DNA of 55,105 bases from Streptomyces djakartensis. GTDB taxonomy: Bacteria; Actinomycetota; Actinomycetes; Streptomycetales; Streptomycetaceae. Below the pieces are notes generated by a model. The model saw nothing but the letters and a program-made list of their open reading frames with translations. It did not search any database and had not been told where the DNA came from. The position numbers and the translations under genes are program-made. Each line of letters starts with the position of its first letter. Positions within the stretch are counted from its first letter, which is position 1. This document shows, in pieces, positions 23,836 through 31,422 of this stretch. Location of the stretch: assembly GCF_014651075.1 (NCBI RefSeq), contig NZ_BMWE01000033.1, forward strand, positions 1 through 55,105. The letters run 5' to 3'.

Positions 23836-24866
23836 TTCTTGTACACCCCCTGCTCGCCCATGAGATGGGCCACCTTGTTCGCGGCGAGAACCAGGCCGAT
23901 GCTGACCACGCCCTTGATGAGACCGGCGGCGGCCGCGTAGCCGAAGTCCTGGTTGCGCACGCCGTTCCACCACACGAAGGTGTCGAGGACCTCTCCCGCG
24001 CCCGGTCCGACGGCGTCGCGTTGCAGCAGGATCTGCTCGAACCCGACCGTCAGGGCGTCGCCGACGCGCAGCACGAGCAGGAGCGCGATCACCGGGCGCA
24101 GGGCGGGCAGCGTCACGTGCCACATGCGGCGCCGGCGTCCGGCGCCGTCCATCGCGGCGGCCTCGTACAGGTCCGGGCTGACCGAGGCAAGGGCGGCGAG
24201 GAAGACGATGATCCCCCACCCGGCGTCCTTCCACACGCTCTGCGCGGTGAGCAGGAAGGGGAAGGTGTCCGGGTTGGTCATGATGTCGATGCCGTCGTAC
24301 CCGTTCTGCCGCAGCAGTTGGGAGAGCATCCCGGCCCCGCCGAACATCTGCTGGAAGACGGCGATGACCAGCACCCACGAGAAGAAGTGCGGCAGGTAGA
24401 GCACCGCCTGCGCGACGGCCCGCACGCGGGGCCGGACCACGCTGTTGATGAGCAGCGCGAGCAGGATCGGGATCGGGAAGAACAGCAGGAGCTGGACGAA
24501 GAACAGCACCAGCGTGTTCTCGACGGCGTTCCAGAAGGCCGAGTCCTCGAAGATCCGCTGGAAGTTCTCCAGGCCCACGAAGGGGCTGTTCAGGATGGAG
24601 ACGATGCCGTTGTCGCTGATGTAGGGGTCGTAGTCCTGGAAGGCGACGACGTTGCCGAGGATGGGCAGGTAGTTGAAGACCAGCACCAGCAGGACGGCCG
24701 GCAGTGTCATGAGGACCAGGACGCGATCGCGTCGGAATCTGTGCCGGAGGCTCAGCTTTCCCGCAGGCGGCTTCTCCCGGAATCCGGTGGCGTCCCCGGA
24801 CGCCGTCGGGGTCTTCTCGGGCGTTTCGGCCTCGGTGCTGCTCCGAGGCACCGTGCTGTGCGACAC
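23832..24866 (-). CDS. Carbohydrate ABC transporter permease 1 (LplB-like)
   Basis: This 344-residue inner-membrane permease has a long cytoplasmic N-terminus (about 1-48) followed by six helices, starting at VLVLMTLPAVLLVLVFNYLPI. The EAA loop is DLYEAAAMDGAGRRRRMWHVTLPAL. The C-terminus GVYKK is the familiar ending of LplB-type permeases in Gram-positive bacteria. The GTG start at 24866 follows AAGGAG by seven bases, 27 bp after the solute-binding protein gene. With permease 2 it would import oligosaccharides. No ATPase gene is nearby. Confidence 0.92.
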   Translation of the reverse strand: MSHSTVPRSSTEAETPEKTPTASGDATGFREKPPAGKLSLRHRFRRDRVLVLMTLPAVLLVLVFNYLPILGNVVAFQDYDPYISDNGIVSILNSPFVGLENFQRIFEDSAFWNAVENTLVLFFVQLLLFFPIPILLALLINSVVRPRVRAVAQAVLYLPHFFSWVLVIAVFQQMFGGAGMLSQLLRQNGYDGIDIMTNPDTFPFLLTAQSVWKDAGWGIIVFLAALASVSPDLYEAAAMDGAGRRRRMWHVTLPALRPVIALLLVLRVGDALTVGFEQILLQRDAVGPGAGEVLDTFVWWNGVRNQDFGYAAAAGLIKGVVSIGLVLAANKVAHLMGEQGVYKK

Positions 24867-24893
24867 GGCTGTTCTCCTTGCCTCAGAGCCTGG

Positions 24894-26579
24894 TCAGCTC
24901 GCCGCCGAGCCGTTCTCGTCGAGAAGCTTCTGGTACCAGTCGCGCAGCTTGTCGCCGCCCTTGCTCTTCCAGTCGGCGACGGCCTGCTGCATGTCGCTGA
25001 TCTTCTTGCGGCCGCGGACGATGTCGTCCTCGAGCTGCTCGAAGTCGTTGGAGAGATTGGTGTACCGGGCGGGCTCGGTGATCTGCATGCCCCAGAAGGA
25101 GGACCGCCTGGCGAAGGCGCCCATGCGCTGCTGCCACTCGACCTGCCCCTTGGCGACCTCGGGGAAGTCGGGGTGCGCGAGGGTCGCGGCGGGGCTCGCG
25201 ACCATGGGGTAGGCGTTCATCACCTCGATGTTGCCCTGGTCGGTCTTGACGGGGACGCCGTCCTTGACGGTGTAGTGGGTGCCTTCGACGCCGTAGTTGG
25301 TCATCATGAACTCCTTGGTGCCGTACGGCGCCGCGGTGACGTTGGCGACGGCCAGCACGTCGCGGATGACCGACTCGGAGGCCTTCTTGTTGACGAAGGC
25401 GAAGATGCCGGCGGGCTGTTCGGCCCACAGGGTGGGGCTGCCGCCGTCGTGGCCCCAGATGTCCATGCCCCAGATCTTGAAGTCCGGGTTCTGAGTGGCC
25501 TGTTCAGCGGTGCGGCCCCACCACTGGGAGATGTTGTTGGGGTAGATCAGGAACTCGCCCGCCGCGAACTTGGGGCCCGGTTCGGGGGCGTTCTTGCCCA
25601 TCTTGGAGTCGGGGTGGACGACCCCGGCGGCGAAGAGCTTGCGGGACCACTCCAGCGCCTCGAGGAACTCCTCGGTCTCGACGCGGTTGACGAGCTTTCC
25701 GTCGACGAGGTTCCAGCCGAGCGGCTTCTCCGATCCCGAGAGCACACCGAAGGCCTGGAAGGCGGTCCACTTCATGTCCAGGCAGGCCCACCGCTTGGCC
25801 CTGGCGTTGGTGATCTCCTTCGCCAGGGACATGAACTCGTCGCAGGACTTGGGGACTTCGTAGCCCTCCTTCTCGAAGATGTCCTGCCGGTACAGAGGCA
25901 CCATGGAGGGGGCGGACGGCTGCGGCATCGGCAGGCCGCGCAGCTTGCCGCCGAAGATGGAGCGCTGCCAGGCGTCGGTCGGGATCGCCGCGAGGTTCGG
26001 GTACTCCTTGACCCTGTCCCCGGACAGGTAGGGACCGAGATCGGCGAACTTGCTGATGATGGCGCTGGGTATCTTGCCGCCCATGTTCCACCCGGGGACC
26101 ACCACCACGTCGGGGACGTCGCTGGAGGCGAGGACCGCGCCGAGCTTCTGGTCGTAGGTGTTGCCGTCCTGGTTCTGCCAGACGACGTCGACGCCGATCA
26201 GGTCGTTCATCGCCCGGTAGTAGGCGTTGTTCTGCTTCGGCGGCGAGCCCCAGAACGGCGACATGATGGTGACCTTGCCGCCCTTGCCGAGCTTCTTGGC
26301 GACCGAGGTCTTGAGGGTGGCGAGGTCCAGCTTGCCGGTGAAGCCGATGGCCGAACCGTTCTTGGACGGGATGTCCGGCTTCACGATGGTGCGGGCCACG
26401 AACGCCGGCAGGATCTTCTTGGCGTCCTTGCCCGAGGTGGTGCCGTCGCGCGACCCGCCGTCCGACCCGCCGCAGGCGGAGAGCAGCGGCACTCCGCCGG
26501 CCACCGCCGCGGTGGCGACCGCCGTGGAGGCGAGGAACGATCTCCGGCTCGGTCCGGAGGAAGCGGCGTTCGGCGTCAT
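24894..26579 (-). CDS. Tat lipoprotein solute-binding protein for oligosaccharides (LplA/YtcQ-like)
   Basis: This 561-residue lipoprotein captures sugar at the cell surface for the two downstream permeases. The signal has both a twin-arginine motif (SRRSFLAS, about 11-18) and a lipobox (LLSAC, Cys about 36), followed by a Gly/Ser/Asp linker. The mature body is much longer than maltose-type binding proteins and matches the large LplA/YtcQ group paired with LplB and YtcP permeases, which usually handle long oligosaccharides. It is first in the minus-strand operon, with an operator 117 bases upstream. Xyloglucan oligosaccharides are the likely ligand from the GH content. Confidence 0.9.
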   Translation of the reverse strand: MTPNAASSGPSRRSFLASTAVATAAVAGGVPLLSACGGSDGGSRDGTTSGKDAKKILPAFVARTIVKPDIPSKNGSAIGFTGKLDLATLKTSVAKKLGKGGKVTIMSPFWGSPPKQNNAYYRAMNDLIGVDVVWQNQDGNTYDQKLGAVLASSDVPDVVVVPGWNMGGKIPSAIISKFADLGPYLSGDRVKEYPNLAAIPTDAWQRSIFGGKLRGLPMPQPSAPSMVPLYRQDIFEKEGYEVPKSCDEFMSLAKEITNARAKRWACLDMKWTAFQAFGVLSGSEKPLGWNLVDGKLVNRVETEEFLEALEWSRKLFAAGVVHPDSKMGKNAPEPGPKFAAGEFLIYPNNISQWWGRTAEQATQNPDFKIWGMDIWGHDGGSPTLWAEQPAGIFAFVNKKASESVIRDVLAVANVTAAPYGTKEFMMTNYGVEGTHYTVKDGVPVKTDQGNIEVMNAYPMVASPAATLAHPDFPEVAKGQVEWQQRMGAFARRSSFWGMQITEPARYTNLSNDFEQLEDDIVRGRKKISDMQQAVADWKSKGGDKLRDWYQKLLDENGSAAS

Positions 26580-26695
26580 TGCGTCAACCCTTCATGGCGC
26601 ACCAGGACACCCGGCGCAGAGCCGTCGGCCGCGGTGTCTCGAGTGGAACTGGCTGAGCGGAAGCGAACCTTCGACCCGTACCGGGACTTCCGTAG

Positions 26696-26709
26696 TCGAA
26701 GCGCTTCGA
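26696..26709. promoter_or_regulatory. LacI operator 3 (SBP-permease-GH side)
   Basis: TCGAAGCGCTTCGA, identical to the site at 14476, lies 117 bases upstream of the SBP start on the minus strand. Confidence 0.85.
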
Positions 26710-26826
26710 TGTTGCTGTGAGGTTAAGTGAACGCCACAGGGTGCACAAGGGTCGTCCCCAAACTTCTCCCCCGGCGCGAGGAGGGACCTTTCCGTATGCA
26801 CCGCCTGAAGTAAGGGCGTCGGTGTC

Positions 26827-26856
26827 TTGACACCCGGCCGGGTGCCGAATCAGCAT
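26827..26856 (+). promoter_or_regulatory. Candidate sigma-70-type promoter for GH3
   Basis: A consensus -35 TTGACA (26827-26832) is followed after 18 bases by CAGCAT (26851-26856) as a weak -10. The operator at 26856 begins on the last -10 base, so bound LacI would block this promoter. The -10 match is poor, so the position is tentative. Confidence 0.5.
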
Positions 26857-26869
26857 CGAAGCGCTTCGA
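26856..26869. promoter_or_regulatory. LacI operator 4 (GH3 side)
   Basis: A second perfect TCGAAGCGCTTCGA in the divergent region, 49 bases upstream of the GH3 start and just downstream of the predicted promoter. Confidence 0.85.
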
Positions 26870-26918
26870 AAGCACCTCGCCGATCCATGGCAGCCGATCC
26901 ACCGCAAGGGATCCCCAC

Positions 26919-29756
26919 GTGACCGCACACACGCCACCCACCGAACCGTTCCGCGATCCGCAGCTGCCGTTCGCGAGGCGCGTCGACGACGTGCTGGGGC
27001 GGCTCACCCTCGACGAGAAGATCTCCTTCCTGCACCAGTTCGTGCCCGCCGTCGAACGGCTCGCGATCGCCGCGTTCCGTACCGGCCAGGAGGCGCTGCA
27101 CGGCGTCGCCTGGATGGGCCCCGCGACGGTGTTCCCGCAGGCCGTCGGCCTCGGAGCGACGTGGAACCCCGACCTCGTGCGGCGGGTCGGCGAGGCGGTG
27201 TCCAAGGAGATCCGGGCGATGCGCTCCCGGGACGACCGCGTCGGCCTCAACGTCTGGGCGCCGACGGTCAACCTGTTGCGCCACCCCCTGTGGGGCCGCA
27301 ACGAGGAGGGCTACTCCGAGGACCCGAAGCTCACCTCGGCGATCGCCACCGCCTACACCCGCGGCCTGCGCGGCGACCACCCGGTCTACTGGCGCACCGC
27401 GCCCGTGCTGAAGCACTGGCTCGCCCACAACAACGAGACGGACCGGTCGACGACGTCGAGCTCGGTGCGTCCGCGGGTGCTGCACGAGTACGACCTGAGG
27501 GCCTTCCGCGAGACGGTCGAGGCGGGAGCGGTGGCCGGGGTGATGCCCGCGTACAACCTGGTCAACGGCCGCCCCAACCACGTCTCGCCGCACCTGCGCG
27601 AGCACTTGCGGGCCTGGACCGAGGAGGAGCTGCTCGTCTGCTCGGACGCAGGCGCGCCGAGCAACCTGGTCGACTGCGAGCACTACTTCGGCACCCATGA
27701 GGAGGCCACCGCGGCCGCGCTCAGGGCGGGCGTCGACAGCTTCACCGACCACGGCACGGACTCCACGCGGATCACCGGGCGCCTGCGCGGCGCCCTGGAC
27801 CGGGGCCTGCTGAAGGAGGAGGACCTGGACACGGCCGTCCGGCGTCAGCTGTCGGTCCGCTTCCGGCTCGGCGAGTTCGACCCGGAGTACGACCCGCACG
27901 GCGCCACCGGCGAGTTCGACACCCCCGCGCACCGGGCCCTGGCACAGGAGGCCGCCGAGCAGGCGGTGGTGCTGCTGAAGAACGACGGGGTGCTGCCGCT
28001 CGCCCCGGACACCCGGGTCGCGGTGGTGGGGCTGCTCGCCGACGAGTGCAAGCTCGACTGGTACAGCGGCACCCTCATCCACCGCTCGACGCCGTTGGAG
28101 GGCCTGTACGAGCGGTTCGGCACGGAGCGGGTGGAGTTCGCGGAGGGCGTGGACCGGGTCCGCCTGAAGACCTCCGGGGGCGACTTCCTCCATGTGCCGG
28201 CGGCCGGGGACGCCGGCGGGCGGGTGCGCGGCGCCGAGGGCGCGCTCGACCCGGCGCTGCTCGCGGGCCGCACCGACCTGCCACCGGTCACCACCGACGT
28301 GGCCGGCACCGAGCTGGCGCTGGTCGACTGGGGTGAGGGCGTGCTGACCCTGCGCGCACCCGACGGCCGCTATCTGTCGGTCGCCGACGACGGCCGCGTC
28401 CGCGCTTCCGTCGACCAGCCGGGCGGCTGGGTCGTCCAGGAGACCTTCCGCCTGGAACCGCACGGGGACGGGCACCTCCTGAAGCACCTGGGAACGGGTC
28501 GCCATGTGTGTGTCTCCGCCGACGGCGTGAAGGTTGCCGACGAGGATCCCGAGGTGTTCGAACTGGTCGTCGCCGAGCGTGGCGAGCAGGCGGTGGCGCG
28601 GGCCGCCGCCGCGGCCGACGTGGTCGTGGTGGTCGCGGGCAACGACCCGCACATCAACGGCCGCGAGACCGAGGACCGTACGACGCTGCGGCTGCCGGAG
28701 CACCAGGAGCGGCTGCTGCGGGCGGCCCGGGCGGCCAATCCGGCCACCGTGCTGACGCTGGTCTGCGCCTACCCGTACGCGTTCGACCCGGCCGGCCTCC
28801 CGGCCGTGCTGTGGACCGCGCACGGCGGCCAGGCCGCCGGCACCGCCCTGGCCCGGGTGCTGGCCGGCGACGTCTCCCCCGCCGGGCGGCTCCCGCAGAC
28901 CTGGTACGCCGACGACGCCGACCTGCCCGGCCTTCTCGACTACGACGTGATCGGCAGCCGCCAGACCTACCTCTACTTCGAGGGCACGCCCCTGTTCCCC
29001 TTCGGGCACGGCCTGTCGTACGCGTCGTTCTCGTACGGCGACCTGACGGCCCGGGCGGAGGAGGACACGCTGCACGTCTCCTTCTCCGTCACCAACACCG
29101 GCGATGTCACCGCCGACGAGGTCGCCCAGCTCTACACCCGGGCCGTCGACCCGTCCGTGCCCCGTCCGCGCCGCGAGCTGCTGGCCCACCGCCGCGTCAC
29201 CCTCGCCCCGGGCGCGACGGCCGGCCTGAGCTTCGAGGTTCCGCTGCGCGCCTTCGCGTTCTGGGACGTGGCCCAGGACCGGTGGCGGGTGGAGCCGGGC
29301 GGGTATGAGCTGCTGGCCGGTGCCTCCTGCGAGGACGTCCGGCTGCGCACGACCGTCACGCTCGACGGTGAGCCCGCCGTGGCGCGCCCGGTCGTCGCGG
29401 GCGGCCTTACCTCGGCCCGCTTCGACGAGCAGAGCGGCATCGAGATCGTCGACCGCACGAAGGAGTGGGGCGACGCGGTGACGCCGGCGGACGGGAACCG
29501 GGGCGAACTGCTCTACCGCCGCTGCGACTTCGGGCACGGCGTCACCGGCGTGACGGTGGAGGTGGCCGGCGAGGGCTCGGTCGAGCTGTCCCTCGACGGC
29601 GGACCGGCTCTCGCGGTGCTGTCGCCCGCCGCGCCCACGTCCGGACCGTACGACTACACCTCGATCAGCGCGCCCGTCGTCGCCTCGGGCGTGCACGACG
29701 TGCGTCTCAGGCTGCGCGGCCCCCTGCGGCTCGCGCACGTCGGCTTCTCCGGTTGA
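26919..29756 (+). CDS. GH3 beta-glucosidase/beta-xylosidase with inserted beta-trefoil-like domain
   Basis: The 945-residue protein starts at a GTG (AAGGGA eight bases before). The GH3 barrel spans about 20-320 and the nucleophile is Asp243 in LLVCSDAGAPSN. The second GH3 domain starts near 345 (AVVLLKNDGVLPL) and carries NGRETEDR, where the acid/base Glu is expected. It is interrupted at about 411-553 by an insert with RLKTSGGDFLHV, DGRYLSVADDGRV and GTGRHVCVSADG, which looks like a fascin/ricin-type trefoil. A fibronectin-like domain follows GHGLSYASF, and a C-terminal CBM6-like sandwich covers about 820-945. No signal peptide is seen, so it should be cytoplasmic. In context it would release glucose from de-xylosylated oligosaccharides; xylosidase activity is also possible. 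Confidence 0.88.
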   Translation: MTAHTPPTEPFRDPQLPFARRVDDVLGRLTLDEKISFLHQFVPAVERLAIAAFRTGQEALHGVAWMGPATVFPQAVGLGATWNPDLVRRVGEAVSKEIRAMRSRDDRVGLNVWAPTVNLLRHPLWGRNEEGYSEDPKLTSAIATAYTRGLRGDHPVYWRTAPVLKHWLAHNNETDRSTTSSSVRPRVLHEYDLRAFRETVEAGAVAGVMPAYNLVNGRPNHVSPHLREHLRAWTEEELLVCSDAGAPSNLVDCEHYFGTHEEATAAALRAGVDSFTDHGTDSTRITGRLRGALDRGLLKEEDLDTAVRRQLSVRFRLGEFDPEYDPHGATGEFDTPAHRALAQEAAEQAVVLLKNDGVLPLAPDTRVAVVGLLADECKLDWYSGTLIHRSTPLEGLYERFGTERVEFAEGVDRVRLKTSGGDFLHVPAAGDAGGRVRGAEGALDPALLAGRTDLPPVTTDVAGTELALVDWGEGVLTLRAPDGRYLSVADDGRVRASVDQPGGWVVQETFRLEPHGDGHLLKHLGTGRHVCVSADGVKVADEDPEVFELVVAERGEQAVARAAAAADVVVVVAGNDPHINGRETEDRTTLRLPEHQERLLRAARAANPATVLTLVCAYPYAFDPAGLPAVLWTAHGGQAAGTALARVLAGDVSPAGRLPQTWYADDADLPGLLDYDVIGSRQTYLYFEGTPLFPFGHGLSYASFSYGDLTARAEEDTLHVSFSVTNTGDVTADEVAQLYTRAVDPSVPRPRRELLAHRRVTLAPGATAGLSFEVPLRAFAFWDVAQDRWRVEPGGYELLAGASCEDVRLRTTVTLDGEPAVARPVVAGGLTSARFDEQSGIEIVDRTKEWGDAVTPADGNRGELLYRRCDFGHGVTGVTVEVAGEGSVELSLDGGPALAVLSPAAPTSGPYDYTSISAPVVASGVHDVRLRLRGPLRLAHVGFSG

Positions 29757-29780
29757 GGGTCCGGAGCAGGCCGGCGCACA

Positions 29781-29822
29781 GAAGAGGCCCGGCACCGGAA
29801 GGCATCGGTGCCGGGCCTCTTC
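29781..29822. terminator. Strong bidirectional terminator after GH3
   Basis: GAAGAGGCCCGGCACCG and its exact reverse complement form a 17-bp stem around an 8-base loop. On the plus strand the right arm ends CTCTTC. It separates GH3 from the convergent aldehyde dehydrogenase. Confidence 0.92.
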
Positions 29823-29835
29823 GTCAGACCCTACA

Positions 29836-29850
29836 TGAAAATGGTTCCCA
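29836..29850. promoter_or_regulatory. Zur-box-like sequence at the 3' side of the aldehyde dehydrogenase
   Basis: TGAAAATGGTTCCCA resembles the actinobacterial Zur consensus TGAAAATGATTTTCA at 12 of 15 positions. It is AT-rich against a GC-rich background. It lies between two convergent gene ends, where no promoter is expected, so it may be fortuitous. Confidence 0.3.
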
Positions 29851-29854
29851 TGTA

Positions 29855-31300
29855 CTAGAGGGCGAGGCCCGTGAGGACCAGCACGCGCTCGTAGGTGTAG
29901 TCCTCCATCGCGAACCGCACGCCCTCGCGGCCCACACCGGACTGCTTGACGCCGCCGTAGGGCATCTGGTCGGCGCGGTAGGACGGCACGTCGCCGACGA
30001 CCACGCCGCCGACCTCGAGCGCCCGGTGGGCCCGGAAGGCGGTCTGCAGGTCGTGGGTGAACACGCCCGCCTGGAGGCCGTACTTGGAGTCGTTGACGGC
30101 GGCGAAGGCCTCGGCCTCGCCGTCCGCCTTCTGCACGGTGAGGACCGGCCCGAAGACCTCCTCGCAGGAGAGGGTGACGTCGGCCGGCACATCAGTCAGG
30201 ACGGTCGGCGCGTACGAGGCGCCGTCGCGCTTGCCGCCGGTGAGCAGCCGGGCACCGGCGTCGACCGCCTCCTGGACCCAGGTCTCGACGCGCTGGGCGG
30301 CCTCCTCGCTGACCAGCGGGCCGACGTCGGTGGCGTCGTCGCCCGGGTCTCCGGTGACCTGGGCCTCGACGGCGGCGACGATGCGCGGCAGCAGACGGTC
30401 GTACACGGAGGTGTCGGCGATGACCCGCTGGACGGAGATGCAGGACTGGCCGCCCTGGTAGTTGGAGAAGGTGGCGATGCGGTTCGCCGCCCGGTCCAGG
30501 TCCTCGTCGCTCGACCAGTCGGCGAGGACGACGGCCGCGCCGTTGCCGCCCAGCTCCAGGGTGCAGTGCTTGCGCGGCACCGAGTCCATGATCGCGTAGC
30601 CGACCTTCTCGGAGCCGGTGAAGGAGATGACGGGCAGTCGCTCGTCCCGCACGAGGGCGGGCATCCTGTCGTTGGCGACCGGCAGGATGCTCCAGGAACC
30701 CGCGGGCAGCTCGGTCTCGGCCAGCAGGTCGCCGATGATCAGGCCGGACAGCGGGGTCGCCGGGGCCGGCTTCAGGATGATCGGGGCACCGGCGGCGATG
30801 GCCGGGGCGACCTTGTGGGCGCAGAGGTTCAGCGGGAAGTTGAACGGCGCGATACCGAGGACGACGCCCTTCGGGAAGCGGCGGGTGAGGGCGAGCCGTC
30901 CCTGGCCGCCGAGGTCGGTGTCGAGGCGCTGGGCCTCGCCGCCGTTGAACCGCCGGGCCTCCTCGGCCGCGAACCGGAAGACGGAGACGGCCCGGCCGAC
31001 CTCGCCGCGCGCCCACTTCATGGGCTTGCCGTTCTCGGCGGAGATCAGCCGCGCGATCTCCTCGGTGCGCTCGGCGAGGCGCTTGCTCACGTGGTCCAGG
31101 GCGGCGGCCCGGACGTGCGCCGGCGTCGCGGCGAACTCGTCCCGCACGGCGTACGCGGCGGCCACGGCCTCCTCGACCTGCGCGTCCGTCGGCACGCTCA
31201 CCCGGCCGACGAGCCGCCCGTCCCAGGGGGAGGTGACGTCGAAGGTGTCCTCGCCGGTGGCCTGGCGGCCGGCGAGCCAGAAGGCGTGGGTGGAGGTCAT
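29855..31300 (-). CDS. NAD(P)-dependent aldehyde dehydrogenase
   Basis: The 481-residue protein starts MTSTHAFWLAGRQATGEDTF at the ATG at 31300. It has the ALDH-fold cofactor region (FPKGVVLGIAPFNFPLNL, about 140-157), the general-base Glu in HCTLELGGNGAAVV and the catalytic Cys in NYQGGQSCISVQRV. It is close in style to glyceraldehyde/semialdehyde dehydrogenases. The substrate is unproven, but it lies next to a PucR-type regulator and near gabT, which suggests a semialdehyde. The gap to the regulator contains an 8-bp inverted repeat. It is convergent with GH3 and separated from it by a strong terminator. Confidence 0.88.
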   Translation of the reverse strand: MTSTHAFWLAGRQATGEDTFDVTSPWDGRLVGRVSVPTDAQVEEAVAAAYAVRDEFAATPAHVRAAALDHVSKRLAERTEEIARLISAENGKPMKWARGEVGRAVSVFRFAAEEARRFNGGEAQRLDTDLGGQGRLALTRRFPKGVVLGIAPFNFPLNLCAHKVAPAIAAGAPIILKPAPATPLSGLIIGDLLAETELPAGSWSILPVANDRMPALVRDERLPVISFTGSEKVGYAIMDSVPRKHCTLELGGNGAAVVLADWSSDEDLDRAANRIATFSNYQGGQSCISVQRVIADTSVYDRLLPRIVAAVEAQVTGDPGDDATDVGPLVSEEAAQRVETWVQEAVDAGARLLTGGKRDGASYAPTVLTDVPADVTLSCEEVFGPVLTVQKADGEAEAFAAVNDSKYGLQAGVFTHDLQTAFRAHRALEVGGVVVGDVPSYRADQMPYGGVKQSGVGREGVRFAMEDYTYERVLVLTGLAL

Positions 31301-31312
31301 GTTCGTTCCGGC

Positions 31313-31374
31313 CCTTCGGCGTTGGGGGTGATCGTGTGCTACGCGGTCAACGGTAGGCGCGGTATGGCCGAAGG
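31313..31374. promoter_or_regulatory. Inverted repeat upstream of the aldehyde dehydrogenase
   Basis: CCTTCGGC (31313-31320) and GCCGAAGG (31367-31374) are exact inverted arms 46 bases apart in the 122-bp gap before the aldehyde dehydrogenase. They could be paired binding sites for the neighbouring PucR-type regulator. Confidence 0.3.
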
Positions 31375-31422
31375 TCGTTTGTCCAGGGCGTAGCAACAAG
31401 GGGCGGGGACACTACATTTTGT

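Larger units (their letters stand above)
26580..26918. promoter_or_regulatory. Divergent promoter region between SBP and GH3 genes
   Basis: These 339 bases contain no credible gene. They hold two perfect copies of the LacI palindrome (26696-26709 and 26856-26869), 160 bp centre to centre, and a TTGACA-type promoter pointing to GH3. Two sites on one DNA stretch could let a tetrameric or cooperating LacI protein loop the region and silence both directions. Confidence 0.75.

Noticed and set aside
14340..29850. Horizontal island or mobile element carrying the xyloglucan locus
   Set aside because: No integrase, transposase, tRNA or att-like repeats at the edges, and no clear change in base or codon use.
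31394..31402. CAACAAGGG shared with the polyamine operon promoter (45962-45970)
   Set aside because: Only nine bases, not part of an inverted repeat at this place, and on a different transcription unit with its own regulator; probably chance.
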